Assembly: GCA_039921525.1 (NCBI GenBank) | Contig: JBDSBP010000319.1 | Span: 1-19,968 of the forward strand | DNA: 19,968 bases | Direction: 5' to 3' | From: JADCRZ01 sp039921525 | GTDB taxonomy: Bacteria; Bacteroidota; Bacteroidia; Chitinophagales; Chitinophagaceae | Shown here: positions 1 to 8,096 of the stretch, one piece after another | Numbering within the stretch: the stretch's first letter is position 1 | Layout of the letters: each line of letters starts with the position of its first letter | Translations under genes and position numbers: made by a program | Notes under the pieces: generated by a model | Database searches by the model: none | What the model saw: only the letters and a program-made list of their open reading frames with translations | Told to the model about the DNA's origin: nothing

Positions 1-114
1 GGGGCTTGCCCCCGCCCTGACTGCATATGAATAAGCCAGTATATTTATGGGAGACGTCGACAAAATACCACACGTATCCGGTGTAACAGGTCGGGGGCAA
101 GCCCTGCCCCTACA
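1..114. repeat. GC-rich palindromic repeat, inverted pair
   Basis: Bases 2-19 and the reverse complement of bases 87-104 match at 17 of 18 positions. The left copy is cut by the window edge. Each copy is also internally palindromic, for example GGGCAAGCCC at 95-104, so single-stranded forms would fold into hairpins. The right copy has the flanks GGTCGGG (89-95) and CCCCTACA (107-114), which recur at 10397-10416. This looks like a dispersed REP-like intergenic element. The family itself is not one I can name. Confidence 0.6.
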
Positions 115-313
115 AACGCCGCGCATCAAAAATGTTATTTACACGGATGATATCGGAGCCGCTGATCGAATACTCATAAATTATCAGACATCCTTTTTGG
201 TTATCAGGTTTATCTATTGCATTAACGAAACATCGCGTTAACAAACAAATCTCTTTTTATAATATATATCCTGCTAACCATCTTTGTTCATTAAAATTTC
301 AATCTTTTCCATT
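1..313. other. Non-coding left-edge region
   Basis: I see no convincing gene here. The open frame at 47-241 runs through a palindromic repeat and has no recognisable protein features. The first 115 bases hold two inverted copies of a GC-rich repeat, listed separately. Bases 240-313, just downstream of the minus-strand TIM-barrel gene, are AT-rich and show no clear hairpin followed by a U-run on the minus strand. Transcription termination for that gene is therefore not evident, unless the repeat palindromes serve. Confidence 0.6.
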
Positions 314-1180
314 CTATTTACGAGGCAAAATAAGCTCCTTAAACTTCCTCGTTAGTTCCGTCAACGAATTCTCCACACCCATCCTTTCCAAAGAAGAAGC
401 ACCCACAAAACCATGCACATCCGTTTGATCAAGAACTATACGTACATCTTCAGGCGTATTAATAGGCCCGCCATGCGCCAGGAAAAATATCGCAGGATTA
501 ACTTCCTTACCCGCTTTCATTATTTCACGGGTACGGCTAATCGCATCCTCCATGGAACAGGATGCATTTACCACTCCAACTGATCCACCGATCGTTGTGC
601 CTACATGCGAAATGATAGCATCTGCACCGGCTTCGGCCATCAGCCTGGCTTCATCCGGTTTCGCCACATAAACAATGGAAAAAAGATCCATCTTACTTGC
701 AAGCCTCACCATTTCAACCTCTTTATCGAATCCCAGTCCTGTTTCTTCCAGGATCTCCCTGAACTGGCCATCAACTATACAATGAGTGGGGAAATTATTA
801 ATGCCGGAAAAACCCATTTCTTTAACCTTAAGCAAATGGTGCCACATTCTTCTACGTGGGTCGGAACCATGTACACCGCAAATTACCGGAACTTCCTGAA
901 CAACAGGCAATACTTCAAACTCACCGAGGTTTAATGCTTCGGCGTTCGCATCACCATATGCCATCAAACCTGCGGTGGATCCATGTCCGGCCATGCGGAA
1001 GCGACCGGAATTGTAAATAATGATAAGATCAGCACCACCCTTCTCAATAAATTTAGCGCTGATACCTGTTCCGGCGCCAGCGGCAATAATAGCCTTGTTT
1101 TCATTAAGTGTTTTCTGTAACCTGTCTCTCACCTCCTGTCTTGTATATGGATTACCTTTTCCTGTCCATGGGTTTGGCAT
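314..1180 (-). CDS. Phosphoenolpyruvate hydrolase-family TIM-barrel protein
   Basis: This 288-residue protein belongs to the TIM-barrel 'PEP hydrolase / signal transduction' family (Pfam PF09370). That family forms the C-terminal half of plant Tm-1-like proteins and occurs in bacteria as a separate gene. Visible conserved blocks are GAGTGISAKF (35-44), YNSGRFRMAG (56-65), NFPTHCIVDG (129-138), HGGPI (236-240) and GFVGASSLER (257-266), the last two resembling phosphate-binding ends of TIM-barrel strands. Length is full for the family, and there is no signal peptide, so it should be cytoplasmic. It lies 110 bases downstream of the UPF0261 gene on the same strand, its usual partner. The true reaction is not established: the family name comes from distant similarity to phosphoenolpyruvate-type enzymes, so the product name should not be taken as a proven activity. 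Family assignment is confident, function is not. Confidence 0.88.
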   Translation of the reverse strand: MPNPWTGKGNPYTRQEVRDRLQKTLNENKAIIAAGAGTGISAKFIEKGGADLIIIYNSGRFRMAGHGSTAGLMAYGDANAEALNLGEFEVLPVVQEVPVICGVHGSDPRRRMWHHLLKVKEMGFSGINNFPTHCIVDGQFREILEETGLGFDKEVEMVRLASKMDLFSIVYVAKPDEARLMAEAGADAIISHVGTTIGGSVGVVNASCSMEDAISRTREIMKAGKEVNPAIFFLAHGGPINTPEDVRIVLDQTDVHGFVGASSLERMGVENSLTELTRKFKELILPRK

Positions 1181-1223
1181 ATGTATTCGTTTTTAGGTTA
1201 TGTTAATCAGAATTGACGCGTGG

Positions 1224-1265
1224 CTATCAGCTATCAGCCGTAAAAACTCACTTGCACGCTGATAG
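1224..1265. repeat. Heptamer tandem repeat with inverted copy
   Basis: CTATCAG occurs twice in tandem (1224-1237). The 8-mer CTATCAGC at 1231-1238 has a perfect inverted copy, GCTGATAG, at 1258-1265, giving an 8-bp stem with a 19-base loop. It lies in the 110-base gap between the UPF0261 and TIM-barrel genes, so it would be within their shared transcript. No U-run follows on the minus strand, so it is not a typical terminator. Its layout resembles the larger element at 9395-9489. Confidence 0.6.
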
Positions 1266-1290
1266 GTGAATAACATTTCATTTTATTAAT

Positions 1291-2514
1291 CTACTTTTCT
1301 AACATGCCGAGCAACACGCTCACTAATTTCTCCGCAAATTTACTGTCATTGACATGAGCATTCACTTCAATAACGTTTACTGATCCGTTCGCACTTTCTT
1401 TTATTGACTCGAACAACACCTGATCGATTTCAGGTCGAAAAAACACACCGCCTTCCTTATCAACCTGGGATATTCCCAAAGTTGGCAGCAAGATACTAAC
1501 GGCGGCGGTTGATCGCTTCACTCTTTGTACAAGCCTTTCCCCCAATATTTTGTTTTCTTCTTTATTGGTTCTCATCAACGTAACATCCGGCGCCCACTGG
1601 TAAAACTCCCGGTTTTTATATTGCACAGGTACCGTATCTATTTGTGCGAAATTAACCATGTCCAGGCAGCCAGGAACCACTACTTGTGGTATTCCCATTT
1701 CAGCAGCTGCATTTAACCTGCCCGGCCCGGCGCTGCAAATACCGCCACATAAATCATCCGCCAGTTCGGTAGTAGTGATATCCAGAACAGCATCGAAACA
1801 ACCTTCCCTGATTAATGACTCCATGGTGCGGCCGCCAACGCCAGTCGCGTGAAATGCGAGCACTTCATATCCACGTTCCCTTAACATTACACTGCATTGA
1901 TCTACACAAGCCGATGTATTTCCAAACATACTGATAGCTATAGTTCCGATAGAAGTATTTTCTTTTACCTTAGTAACTTTCGACATGGCACAAATAGCAG
2001 CCGCGGCCTGGCTTATCAAAAGCATACTGATGCTGTTCAGCCCCGCGATATCAACAATCGAAGGCATCAAAGTAATATCCTTGTTACCTGTTTGCCTTGA
2101 CAGATCCTTAGCTGCCACCGTTGATAAACAGAGTTTAGGAATACCAAATGGTATAGTTTGCATGGCTGAAAGGGCAATATATGTTCCGCCGCCGCCCCCC
2201 ATTCCAATGGCGCCTTTTATCCTTTTCTCCGTTATTAATTTCGCTACCAATTTAGCTGCTCCTGCAGCCATTACTTCCACGGCGAAACCGCGATCTCCTT
2301 GTCTTCTTAAATCTCCAATCAGATGACCCGCTTCCAACGCAACCTGTTCAGAGTCAAAATCAACGGGAAAATCTAAAGTGGTACCCATAACGCCGGTATT
2401 GAGTGTTATTACCGTTTCGGCCTGCTCTAATAGACATCTGCGCAGAAATGCAAAATTCTCTCCTTTAGTATCAAAACAGCCGAGCATTAAAATACACTTA
2501 CCGGTTTCGGGCAT
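1291..2514 (-). CDS. Tm-1-like ATP-binding domain protein (UPF0261)
   Basis: This 407-residue protein belongs to the UPF0261 / Tm-1-like ATP-binding family (Pfam PF06792). Conserved blocks seen are LGCFDTKGEN (11-20), the glycine-rich GMGGGGGTY (104-112) that fits a nucleotide-binding loop, FGNTSACVDQ (198-206 region), FHATGVGGRTME (221-232), DITTTELADD (245-254) and PGCLDMVNF (281-289). The length is full for the bacterial stand-alone form. The ATG at 2512-2514 puts the first conserved block close to the N-terminus, as expected. It is the first gene of a two-gene minus-strand unit, and it is divergent from a DeoR regulator across 264 bases, so that regulator may control it. Tomato Tm-1, the best known homologue, binds a viral replication protein. 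The bacterial role is unknown and is probably metabolic, given these sugar-uptake neighbours. Confidence 0.9.
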   Translation of the reverse strand: MPETGKCILMLGCFDTKGENFAFLRRCLLEQAETVITLNTGVMGTTLDFPVDFDSEQVALEAGHLIGDLRRQGDRGFAVEVMAAGAAKLVAKLITEKRIKGAIGMGGGGGTYIALSAMQTIPFGIPKLCLSTVAAKDLSRQTGNKDITLMPSIVDIAGLNSISMLLISQAAAAICAMSKVTKVKENTSIGTIAISMFGNTSACVDQCSVMLRERGYEVLAFHATGVGGRTMESLIREGCFDAVLDITTTELADDLCGGICSAGPGRLNAAAEMGIPQVVVPGCLDMVNFAQIDTVPVQYKNREFYQWAPDVTLMRTNKEENKILGERLVQRVKRSTAAVSILLPTLGISQVDKEGGVFFRPEIDQVLFESIKESANGSVNVIEVNAHVNDSKFAEKLVSVLLGMLEK

Positions 2515-2582
2515 ACTATTATATAAATTATTATCCGCTTTTCTTTTACATCAATTCATGAACATCCTTTCCGATTACCATT

Positions 2583-2590
2583 CAAATATA
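2583..2590 (-). promoter_or_regulatory. Candidate -7 promoter box for UPF0261 gene
   Basis: On the minus strand this reads TATATTTG, an exact match to the Bacteroidota -7 consensus TAnnTTTG. It would give a leader of about 60-70 bases before the UPF0261 start. I see no matching -33 TTTG/TTG element at the usual spacing, so the call is tentative. Confidence 0.35.
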
Positions 2591-2681
2591 TATGAAAAAC
2601 AAATGTTTGATTATACAGCATCTAGCCTGTAAAGAGCGATATTCCCCTCTTTTGTATTTGAATGAAAGAATATTTGCGTTC

Positions 2682-2750
2682 TTATGCAGCTTTTTTACAT
2701 ATTTCTGACTCTTTATGCAGGTTCAATAGGAACCTGATTCGTTTTTATGC
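2682..2750. promoter_or_regulatory. Phased TTATGC repeats plus 19-bp inverted repeat (operator candidate)
   Basis: TTATGC begins at 2682, 2713 and 2745, that is, at 31 and 32 base intervals, close to three DNA helical turns. The first two copies extend to TTATGCAG. The second copy runs into a perfect inverted repeat, CAGGTTC (2718-2724) and GAACCTG (2730-2736), with a 5-base spacer. The array ends 29 bases before the start of the DeoR regulator. This is what a self-regulated DeoR-type repressor site would look like, and it could serve both divergent units. Binding is inferred. Confidence 0.5.
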
Positions 2751-2778
2751 GTAATTTACATTAACTGACTGCTTAATA

Positions 2779-3525
2779 ATGCTTAAAAAAGAAAGACAAT
2801 CTTTTATTTTACGGCAGGTGAATATTCACAACAGGGTACTTTCATCTGATCTTAGTAATGAGATGAATGTATCTGAAGATACTATTCGCCGTGACCTTCA
2901 TGAACTTTCCGATAAAGGAAAAGTATTAAAAGTGCACGGTGGCGCTTTATCAAAATCTTTTCATCTCTCCATCTCTCAAAACAGCGTTTATTCGCTCGAT
3001 GCAAAACAAACCATTGCACAAAAAGCAGTACATCTTATTAAAGACGGAATGTTTGTATTAACAACGGGCGGCACTACTATAATTGAACTAGCCAAAGCAT
3101 TGCCGGTAGAACTCTCAGCCACCTTTATTACCGGCAGTATTCCTGCAGCGTATGAGTACACCAATCATCCCAACATCGAACTTATATTTATTGGAGATAA
3201 AGTCTCAAAAACTTCGCTGATAACAGTTGGTGGTGAAGCCATTTTAAAGATCAGGCAACTAAAAGCAGACCTGTGCATACTGGGCACCAATGCCATTGAT
3301 ATAAATTATGGCTTAACGGATAATGACTGGGATGTGGTGCAGGTAAAAAAAGCCATGATAGAATCATCAGAGAAAGTAGTATTACTATCCATTTCTGAAA
3401 AATTAAATACGTCGCAACGCATAAAAGTTTGCGACCTGAAAGAATTAGATATTTTGATCACCGAATTGCAGCCACAAGACAACTTGCTTGCAGGTTATAA
3501 AAATGCAGGATTACAAATTTTATAA
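2779..3525 (+). CDS. DeoR/GlpR family transcriptional regulator
   Basis: This 248-residue protein has the DeoR layout. A winged helix-turn-helix lies at about residues 1-60, with the family pattern VSEDTIRRDLHELSDKGKVLKVHGGAL (31-57). A C-terminal sugar-phosphate-sensing domain fills about 75-240. The sensing-domain signature normally reads D-S/G-G-T-T-T; here it is LTTGGTTIIE (94-103), without the usual aspartate, so ligand preference may differ from classic members. The gene is divergent from UPF0261 and only 42 bases upstream of susC on the same strand, so it probably heads a regulator-susC-susD transcript and controls it. The repeats at 2682-2750 are its likely binding sites. DeoR proteins usually repress until a phosphorylated sugar is bound. 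The family call is firm, the ligand unknown. Confidence 0.93.
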   Translation: MLKKERQSFILRQVNIHNRVLSSDLSNEMNVSEDTIRRDLHELSDKGKVLKVHGGALSKSFHLSISQNSVYSLDAKQTIAQKAVHLIKDGMFVLTTGGTTIIELAKALPVELSATFITGSIPAAYEYTNHPNIELIFIGDKVSKTSLITVGGEAILKIRQLKADLCILGTNAIDINYGLTDNDWDVVQVKKAMIESSEKVVLLSISEKLNTSQRIKVCDLKELDILITELQPQDNLLAGYKNAGLQIL

Positions 3526-3567
3526 ATAATATTCTAAACCCTAAATGTTCAAATTAAAAACTGCGAT

Positions 3568-6500
3568 ATGTATAGAAAACTAAGGTTAAGGCAGTGGAAA
3601 TGGAAAAACATTTCCTTCGCCCTGGTGCTGCAGCTAAGCATGATAGCTGTTATGGCACAGGTTAAAATCAGTGGAAAAATAACAGGCCCGGACAGAAACG
3701 GGCTTCCCTCTGTATCTGTTCAGATCCGCAATACTACCACTGGCACAGTAACAGATGCGACTGGTAATTATGAACTTAACACACAACTAAAACCAGGAAC
3801 TTACATAGTTGATTTTACCGGTGTTGGTTTTAAATCAAAAGAACAGACAGTTCAGATCGGTAATGCAGCTTCTTACAAAGCCGATGTACAATTGTCGGAA
3901 GATGCGTTAAAGATGGATGAAGTGGTTGTGATAGGATCTTCCCTGAGCCAGTCAAGAAAACAACTGGGTAATACAGTGAACTCAGTTAGTGCAAAACAAC
4001 TTTCAAACACCGGTTCCGGTAATATATCCGCGGCATTGCAAGGCAAAGTTCCGGGGGCACAGATCACACAAACCTCGGGCGACCCGGCAGGTGGCATCTC
4101 CATTCGCATGAGGGGTACGAGTACTATTAAGGGATCTTCTGAACCCCTATATGTTATTGATGGCGTTATAGTGAGCAACAGTACCACAAATGTTACCAAC
4201 CTTAACGTGGCTGCCGGTGCAAGCGCTGAAATAGGCACCAATCGGCTCGCAGATATTAATCCAAATGATATCGAGAAAATTGATATCATTCCAGGAGCAT
4301 CCGCATCAGCGATATATGGCTCAAGGGCGAGTAATGGGGTGGTTTTAATAACTACCAAAACCGGTAAGGCGGGTCAATTAAAAATCGATTTTGGAACAAG
4401 TATTATTTCAAACTCATTACGCAAAAAAGTTTATATCTCTACTTATGGTAAACAGTTTGGCACTACCGCTTTGCGGTTAGGAAATATCAGTGATGGCCCA
4501 GGAAATATAGTTACCTATACAAGACCTGACGGGCAGGCAAGGAAATTGTCGACCGGCCTGGTAGATGTTACGCGGTATGATTACCAGGATGAGATCTTTC
4601 ATAAAGGATTGGGTACGGATAATTATATTTCGTTAAGTGGTGGCTCGGAAAAAACGAAATATTATTTTTCAGGTGGTTATTACAAAAATGAAGGCATTAT
4701 TAAAAATACTGATTTCAGAAGGTTCAATTTTAAAACAAGAATTGAGCAAACGGTTAGTAAATATTTAACCATTGTCGCGGGCGTTGCGTATACAAACAGT
4801 TTCTCCAACGAAAAACCGAATGGCAACGTGTTTTGGAGTCCAATCAACTCGATAAATATTACCAACAACCTTTATAATATTAAAGACAGAGATGTGTCAG
4901 GAAATTTAAAAGGTGTTGAACCTACAAGAGTTAATCCTTTAAGTGTTATTGAAGACATGTCTTTAACCCAACAGGTAAACAGAACTATCAGTGACATACA
5001 AGTGAAAATAAAACCCTTCAAAGGACTAAGCATTGACTACATACTCGGTGTTGATAATTTTAGCCAGGAAGGCAGAAACCTGATTGAACGGTATCCTTAT
5101 ATTTCTGCACAGGAAGGCCTTGGATATGTATCGAGCGCTTTGGTTAATACCTTCCTGATTAATAATGATTTTAATATTTCTTACCAGGCAAAATTTAATA
5201 CTATATCTACTTTAACTACTGTTGGTTTTAATCACCAGTATCAAAAAATTACCGGCCTTTTTAATGAAGGAAGAGATTTGTTAAATGGGATTACAACTAT
5301 TAACGGGGCAGGTGTAAAGTTAGATCCGAGGTATACGGATGATCAGCGGCAAATATTTGGTGGATTTGTGCAGGAAACTTTTGGTTATAAAAACATATTA
5401 TTCTTAACGGCTGCCGGGCGTATTGATGGCAGTACTTCTTTTCCAAAAGATACGAGAACTTATTTCTATCCAAAATTTAGTGGTGCATGGAATATAAGCG
5501 ATATGGGTTTTTGGAACAATATGAAAAGCGATTGGTTCAACTCTGCCCGTGTGAGAGCTTCCTGGGGATTGGCCGGGAACCTTAGTGGCATTGGTTCTTA
5601 TGATAGGTTTTCTACCTATCTCTCTGGTAGTATAAATGGAATTGCAACGTATAATGTTAATACCGCATTAGGTAATGAATTTGTAGAGCCTGAAAGATCA
5701 AGTGAATTTGAGTTCGGTACTGATCTGTCATTTTTAAATAACCGGTTAGGGTTGATACTAACAGTTTACAATAAAAAAATCGTTGGCAATTCACTGTTAG
5801 TTGACAGGGTACTTGCTCCGTCATCGGGAGGTAGCACGAGGACTGAAAATGTAGGAAACCTTACCAATAAAGGCTGGGAGCTGGCAGTAACAGCAACGCC
5901 CGTTTCAGGTAAAGATTTTAGCTGGGATATTTTTGGTTCCGTGAACCATAATAAAAATTTAGTAACTGCTTCCAGCCAGTTGTCACCCGTAGCGCTGGCG
6001 AATGCCGCCGGCTCTGTTTCCGTGATCCTCGCCGGTCAGCCATTAGGCGTTTTTTATGGTAATTATTTTGAAAGAGATAAATCAGGTAACCTGGCACTGG
6101 ATGCAAGTGGAAGGCCTATTGCGGCAGTAAACAACGCCACACAAAGGGTGCTGCTGAGAGGAATATTAGGTGATCCAAACCCTGAATGGGTGTTAAGCTT
6201 CCGGAACAGCCTTACCTACAAAAAAATAAATTTTAGTTTTTTACTGGATGGCGCACTGGGTCAAGAAGTTTTTAATGCCGACAAGCGAACCAGGCAGGGC
6301 GTAGGTATTGGTGATTACTCCGAAAAGGAAATAAAAGGGGAATTACCGCGGGGTTACATCTTTTCTGTGTACAATACGGAAGAGTGGCGTGTAGAAAGTG
6401 GTTCTTACATTAAATTAAGAGAAATCGCTTTATCTTATGAGCTTCCATTATTTGCCAAATTCATCAAATCATCTTCTATTGCTTTTATTGGCAGAAACCT

Positions 6501-6636
6501 GATAAGCTGGGATACCTATGACGGTTATGATCCCGAAACAAATGCCGGTGGAAACAGTTCCGTGTTGAGGGGAGTAGATTTCGGTAATGTGCCTATTCCG
6601 AGAACATTACAGGTATCCTTCAGGGCTGGCTTTTAA
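3568..6636 (+). CDS. SusC/RagA family TonB-linked outer membrane receptor
   Basis: This 1022-residue protein is a TonB-dependent outer-membrane channel of the SusC type, which imports oligosaccharides or similar ligands with its SusD partner. Residues 1-30 are a signal peptide (basic start, hydrophobic core, cleavage likely after VMA30). A CarboxypepD_reg-like domain covers about 32-112, followed by the TonB box MDEVVVIG (116-123). The plug domain spans about 130-270 and carries the family hallmark YGSRASNGVVLITTKTGK (250-267). The rest is the beta-barrel, ending in an aromatic residue as outer-membrane barrels do (RAGF). The length is normal. It is 42 bases downstream of the DeoR gene and 9 bases upstream of the SusD gene. 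Nothing in the sequence fixes the substrate. Confidence 0.96.
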   Translation: MYRKLRLRQWKWKNISFALVLQLSMIAVMAQVKISGKITGPDRNGLPSVSVQIRNTTTGTVTDATGNYELNTQLKPGTYIVDFTGVGFKSKEQTVQIGNAASYKADVQLSEDALKMDEVVVIGSSLSQSRKQLGNTVNSVSAKQLSNTGSGNISAALQGKVPGAQITQTSGDPAGGISIRMRGTSTIKGSSEPLYVIDGVIVSNSTTNVTNLNVAAGASAEIGTNRLADINPNDIEKIDIIPGASASAIYGSRASNGVVLITTKTGKAGQLKIDFGTSIISNSLRKKVYISTYGKQFGTTALRLGNISDGPGNIVTYTRPDGQARKLSTGLVDVTRYDYQDEIFHKGLGTDNYISLSGGSEKTKYYFSGGYYKNEGIIKNTDFRRFNFKTRIEQTVSKYLTIVAGVAYTNSFSNEKPNGNVFWSPINSINITNNLYNIKDRDVSGNLKGVEPTRVNPLSVIEDMSLTQQVNRTISDIQVKIKPFKGLSIDYILGVDNFSQEGRNLIERYPYISAQEGLGYVSSALVNTFLINNDFNISYQAKFNTISTLTTVGFNHQYQKITGLFNEGRDLLNGITTINGAGVKLDPRYTDDQRQIFGGFVQETFGYKNILFLTAAGRIDGSTSFPKDTRTYFYPKFSGAWNISDMGFWNNMKSDWFNSARVRASWGLAGNLSGIGSYDRFSTYLSGSINGIATYNVNTALGNEFVEPERSSEFEFGTDLSFLNNRLGLILTVYNKKIVGNSLLVDRVLAPSSGGSTRTENVGNLTNKGWELAVTATPVSGKDFSWDIFGSVNHNKNLVTASSQLSPVALANAAGSVSVILAGQPLGVFYGNYFERDKSGNLALDASGRPIAAVNNATQRVLLRGILGDPNPEWVLSFRNSLTYKKINFSFLLDGALGQEVFNADKRTRQGVGIGDYSEKEIKGELPRGYIFSVYNTEEWRVESGSYIKLREIALSYELPLFAKFIKSSSIAFIGRNLISWDTYDGYDPETNAGGNSSVLRGVDFGNVPIPRTLQVSFRAGF

Positions 6637-6645
6637 TCTTAAAAA

Positions 6646-7989
6646 ATGTATAACATGAAAATGCTACGAATAAAACAAATTTCTGTATTTCTCTTACTGG
6701 GTAGTTGCTTTATCACTTCTTCCTGCAATAAAGAATATATTAACCCGAGCACCGCATCTGTACCAAGTGTAACTACCAGTGCAGATGGATTGATGAATCT
6801 ATCCGCCGGCTTGCAAAGAAGGTTTACTATTGGCCGCCAAAGTCCATTATATACTGCTCCCATCGGAGGAGCATACAGTGTGTTTGCACTATATACGCTG
6901 AACATCGGGAACACGGCGGAAAAAGAGCTGGAAACCGGTAAAGGAGCCGTAACACAAGCCAATGCAATTGTGTCGCAGATGTGGGCGCAGTGCCTGTTAA
7001 CCAAAACGGAAGCGGAAACCATCCTCGATAATTTAAGCGTAGCCGCTGATCCAACAGACAAAGTAGGATTAAAATCCTACGCCAGCATTTTCTATGGTTT
7101 AAGTATGGGGACCATGGTTCAGTTTTTTGAAAAAATACCCTTAACAAACGGTTCCAACGCCGCATTCAGCCCTAGGGCAGATGCACTCCAAAAAGTGATT
7201 ACCGTTCTGGAAAGTGCCGACGCAGATTTGGCAACCACAACGCCCAGTGCAAAATTCTTAACTAAAGTGCCTGCAGGAATAGATATTAAGAATACGGTGA
7301 AAGCATTGCTGGCACGATATTATAACATACAAAGCATGATTACGGGAACCTATAATGCCACTTCGGGTGCAAAGGCATTAACCTATGCTGCAGCTGCCAG
7401 CCTGACTATAAAATCAGAATTCAGGTTTACGGCTACCACTACAAACCCAATCGGGGAGCAAAATTTTTCTGTAAATGTATTTGGCGCCATTGATTCAACG
7501 CTTGGTTTAAGAAACGGGCTAGCGCCTGTTCCTGCTGCTTCTGACCCAAGGGTTGGATATTACATCAGCAAAACAGGACCAACTACTTATCCATTAAAAG
7601 CATTTGCTTTAAATACTACAGCCCCTTATCCTGTTTACCTGCCGGGAGAAATGAGTTTGATTATTGCAGAAAATTATGCGCGTCAATCCAGTTTTGCGCA
7701 AAGTAAAACAGCGCTGGATGCAGTGCGTACCAAAACAACAGATATCTATGGTATTGGTGCCGCACAACCTGCCTATAGTGGTGTTTTAGCGATGCCTGAT
7801 TTGTTACAGGATATTTATAAACAAAGAAGACTGGAGATGTTCTTAAGCGGCCAGGAATTGGAAGACAGCCGTAGGTTTGGCCGTCCGGCACCTAATGCTG
7901 CCAATGAAGAAAGAAACAGGACTTTCTTTCCTTATCCGTCTATTGAAAGAGATAATAATACGAATACTCCCGCCGATCCTGCGATTTAG
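6646..7989 (+). CDS. SusD/RagB family surface lipoprotein
   Basis: This 447-residue lipoprotein is the ligand-binding lid for the adjacent SusC channel. The N-terminus has a short signal sequence followed by TSSC27-NKE. Cys27 is the likely lipidation site; LGSC at 18-21 is an alternative lipobox. The following Asn-Lys-Glu resembles the start of the other SusD in this window (Cys-Asn-Lys-Asp), which suits surface export. The C-terminal region has the typical SusD pattern: a helical repeat ending in DIYKQRRLEMFLSGQELEDS (about 398-417), then a charged RNRTFFPYP segment. It is somewhat shorter than the usual 480-550 residues, suggesting a compact SusD subgroup. The first ATG (6646) follows susC by 9 bases, and in-frame ATGs at 6655 and 6661 are also possible starts. 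The terminator at 8031 closes the unit. Confidence 0.92.
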   Translation: MYNMKMLRIKQISVFLLLGSCFITSSCNKEYINPSTASVPSVTTSADGLMNLSAGLQRRFTIGRQSPLYTAPIGGAYSVFALYTLNIGNTAEKELETGKGAVTQANAIVSQMWAQCLLTKTEAETILDNLSVAADPTDKVGLKSYASIFYGLSMGTMVQFFEKIPLTNGSNAAFSPRADALQKVITVLESADADLATTTPSAKFLTKVPAGIDIKNTVKALLARYYNIQSMITGTYNATSGAKALTYAAAASLTIKSEFRFTATTTNPIGEQNFSVNVFGAIDSTLGLRNGLAPVPAASDPRVGYYISKTGPTTYPLKAFALNTTAPYPVYLPGEMSLIIAENYARQSSFAQSKTALDAVRTKTTDIYGIGAAQPAYSGVLAMPDLLQDIYKQRRLEMFLSGQELEDSRRFGRPAPNAANEERNRTFFPYPSIERDNNTNTPADPAI

Positions 7990-8030
7990 CAGGTATGTGG
8001 CTTGAGCTTTGATGAAATCATTAACTTGTT

Positions 8031-8067
8031 AAAGAAATATTCTCTGATTAGAGGGTATTTCTTTTTT
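8031..8067 (+). terminator. Intrinsic terminator after susD
   Basis: AAAGAAATA (8031-8039) pairs with TATTTCTTT (8056-8064). An inner CTCT/AGAG pair (8042-8045 and 8050-8053) and two possible U-G wobbles between the segments make a stem of about 15 pairs with a GATT loop. It runs directly into six Ts (8062-8067). It sits between the convergent ends of susD and the MFS gene and, being symmetrical, may stop both; the A-rich left arm gives a partial U-run on the minus strand. Confidence 0.8.
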
Positions 8068-8096
8068 AGACATATAATTATGGTAGATGAATTCAT

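Noticed and set aside
47..241. 64-codon plus-strand open frame
   Set aside because: It crosses a palindromic repeat and has no protein family signal; most likely a chance frame in non-coding DNA.
605..934. 109-codon plus-strand open frame
   Set aside because: It lies antisense inside the TIM-barrel gene, whose conserved motifs are unmistakable; it has no family features of its own.
1985..2326. 113-codon plus-strand open frame
   Set aside because: Antisense to the UPF0261 gene; its poly-proline run is only the complement of the glycine-rich loop.
1291..2514. Antiviral (Tm-1-like) defence role
   Set aside because: Tomato Tm-1 resistance acts on a plant virus replication protein. Nothing here, such as phage genes, other defence genes or a defence-island context, supports a bacterial antiviral role, while all neighbours are metabolic.
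3873..4358. 161-codon minus-strand open frame
   Set aside because: Antisense to the plug domain of the first SusC; composition reflects the opposite strand of a conserved gene. The matching frame at 16191-16601 in the second SusC is the same kind of shadow.
6639..7165. Minus-strand open frames of 140 and 112 codons
   Set aside because: Both overlap the start of the first SusD on the opposite strand and show no recognisable domain.
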